From the NCBI GenBank assembly GCA_937915955.1, contig CALGIB010000626.1:1-6880 (forward strand): a stretch of 6,880 bases of DNA, given 5' to 3'. The notes under the pieces are model-generated. The model had not been told where the DNA came from. It made no database searches and saw only the letters and a list, made by a program, of their open reading frames with translations. This stretch comes from an uncultured Pseudomonadota bacterium (GTDB lineage Bacteria > Myxococcota_A > UBA796 > CAJQPC01). The translations under genes and the position numbers were made by a program. Below are positions 6,588-6,880 of the stretch, one piece after another (position 1 is the stretch's first letter; every line of letters starts with the position of its first letter).

Positions 6588-6593
6588 ACTCTA
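6588..6593 (-). promoter_or_regulatory. Candidate -10 element (TAGAGT) for the coiled-coil lipoprotein
   Basis: On the minus strand TAGAGT fits TANNNT and ends 6 nt before the ATG at 6581. Its first three bases are the stop codon of the upstream gene. A GGAGG lies further upstream, but its spacing of 14 nt to the ATG is too long for a usual Shine-Dalgarno. If the promoter is real, the mRNA is leaderless and separate from the upstream gene. Confidence 0.42.
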
Positions 6594-6880
6594 CCCCTCC
6601 CAGGCCGCCGGCCCCCAGGCCAGCGCGTCGCCGACGGGGGTCCCGGGCTTCGGCAGGTCCCGGCCATAGCGCTCGCGGTAGTCGACCAGGGTCTCGCCGC
6701 GGCCCATGTCCATGTCCACCACCACCCGCAGGCCCAGCGGGCGCGCGCGAGGGAAGGGGCGACCGATAAGGCTGTCCGCCACCGAGAAGTGCTGGGGGCG
6801 GAGCAGCTCCACCCGGTGCACCCGCTGGATGGCGAAGGGGTAGCTGATCAGCTCGTCGACCTGGAAGTGCTCGGGGCGCC
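6591..6880 (-). CDS. C-terminal part of an unrecognised protein (5' end outside window)
   Basis: This frame is open from the right edge to a TAG at 6593-6591 and gives 95 complete codons. A GTG at 6821 lies inside it, but the same frame continues upstream with sensible sequence (RPEHFQVDELISYPFAIQRV), so the gene most likely starts beyond the window. The visible part holds two similar segments about 26 residues apart, RPEHFQVDELISYPF and RPQHFSVADSLIGRPF, separated by a hydrophobic stretch. This suggests a short tandem structural repeat. The tail ends in a hydrophilic segment with VDYRERYGRDLPKPGTPVGD. No catalytic motif or membrane segment is visible and I cannot assign a family. Its stop codon forms the first three bases of the -10-like element of the next gene, the coiled-coil lipoprotein. 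Confidence 0.6.
   Translation of the reverse strand, partial: RPEHFQVDELISYPFAIQRVHRVELLRPQHFSVADSLIGRPFPRARPLGLRVVVDMDMGRGETLVDYRERYGRDLPKPGTPVGDALAWGPAAWEG

Overview
The window is very GC-rich and densely coded, with almost no intergenic space. It looks like a Myxococcota-type (former deltaproteobacterial) chromosome fragment or metagenome contig. That placement is inferred from GC content, a secreted lipoprotein carrying a thrombospondin type 3 calcium repeat and a ricin-type lectin domain, and AsmA-like sequence fused to a peptidoglycan glycosyltransferase. It is not a phylogenetic result. No tRNA, rRNA, CRISPR array, insertion sequence or phage gene is visible, and no stretch longer than about 80 bases lacks a gene.

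Left half, minus strand, read right to left: a tight three-gene operon. A two-domain universal stress protein (3237 to 2500) overlaps by 4 nt (GTGA) a membrane-anchored GT51 peptidoglycan glycosyltransferase (2503 to 944). That gene overlaps by 4 nt (GTGA) a polytopic membrane protein of GT-C glycosyltransferase type (947 to beyond the left edge). The last gene is open at the edge and has no start or stop problem within the window. The operon points to envelope or cell-wall glycan work joined to a stress sensor.

Centre, plus strand: a complete arginine deiminase (3269-4528) is transcribed divergently from that operon across only 31 bp. No other arginine deiminase pathway gene is present.

Right half, minus strand: a secreted lipoprotein with TSP3 and ricin-like domains (5982 to 4538), which needs one frameshift correction in a G run at 5724-5727; a small coiled-coil lipoprotein (6581 to 6060); and the C-terminal end of an unrecognised protein (6880 to 6591).

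The most interesting signal lies in the starts. Four of the starts that open a transcription unit have a -10-like hexamer (three TANNNT, one CATACT) ending only 6-7 nt before the start codon, with no Shine-Dalgarno at normal spacing. That geometry puts the transcription start on or next to the start codon and suggests leaderless mRNAs as a general habit of this genome. Three of the four also share GTCC directly before ATG. Both lipoproteins have unusually short signal peptides without basic residues. No clearly new multi-gene system such as a defence island or biosynthetic cluster could be supported.
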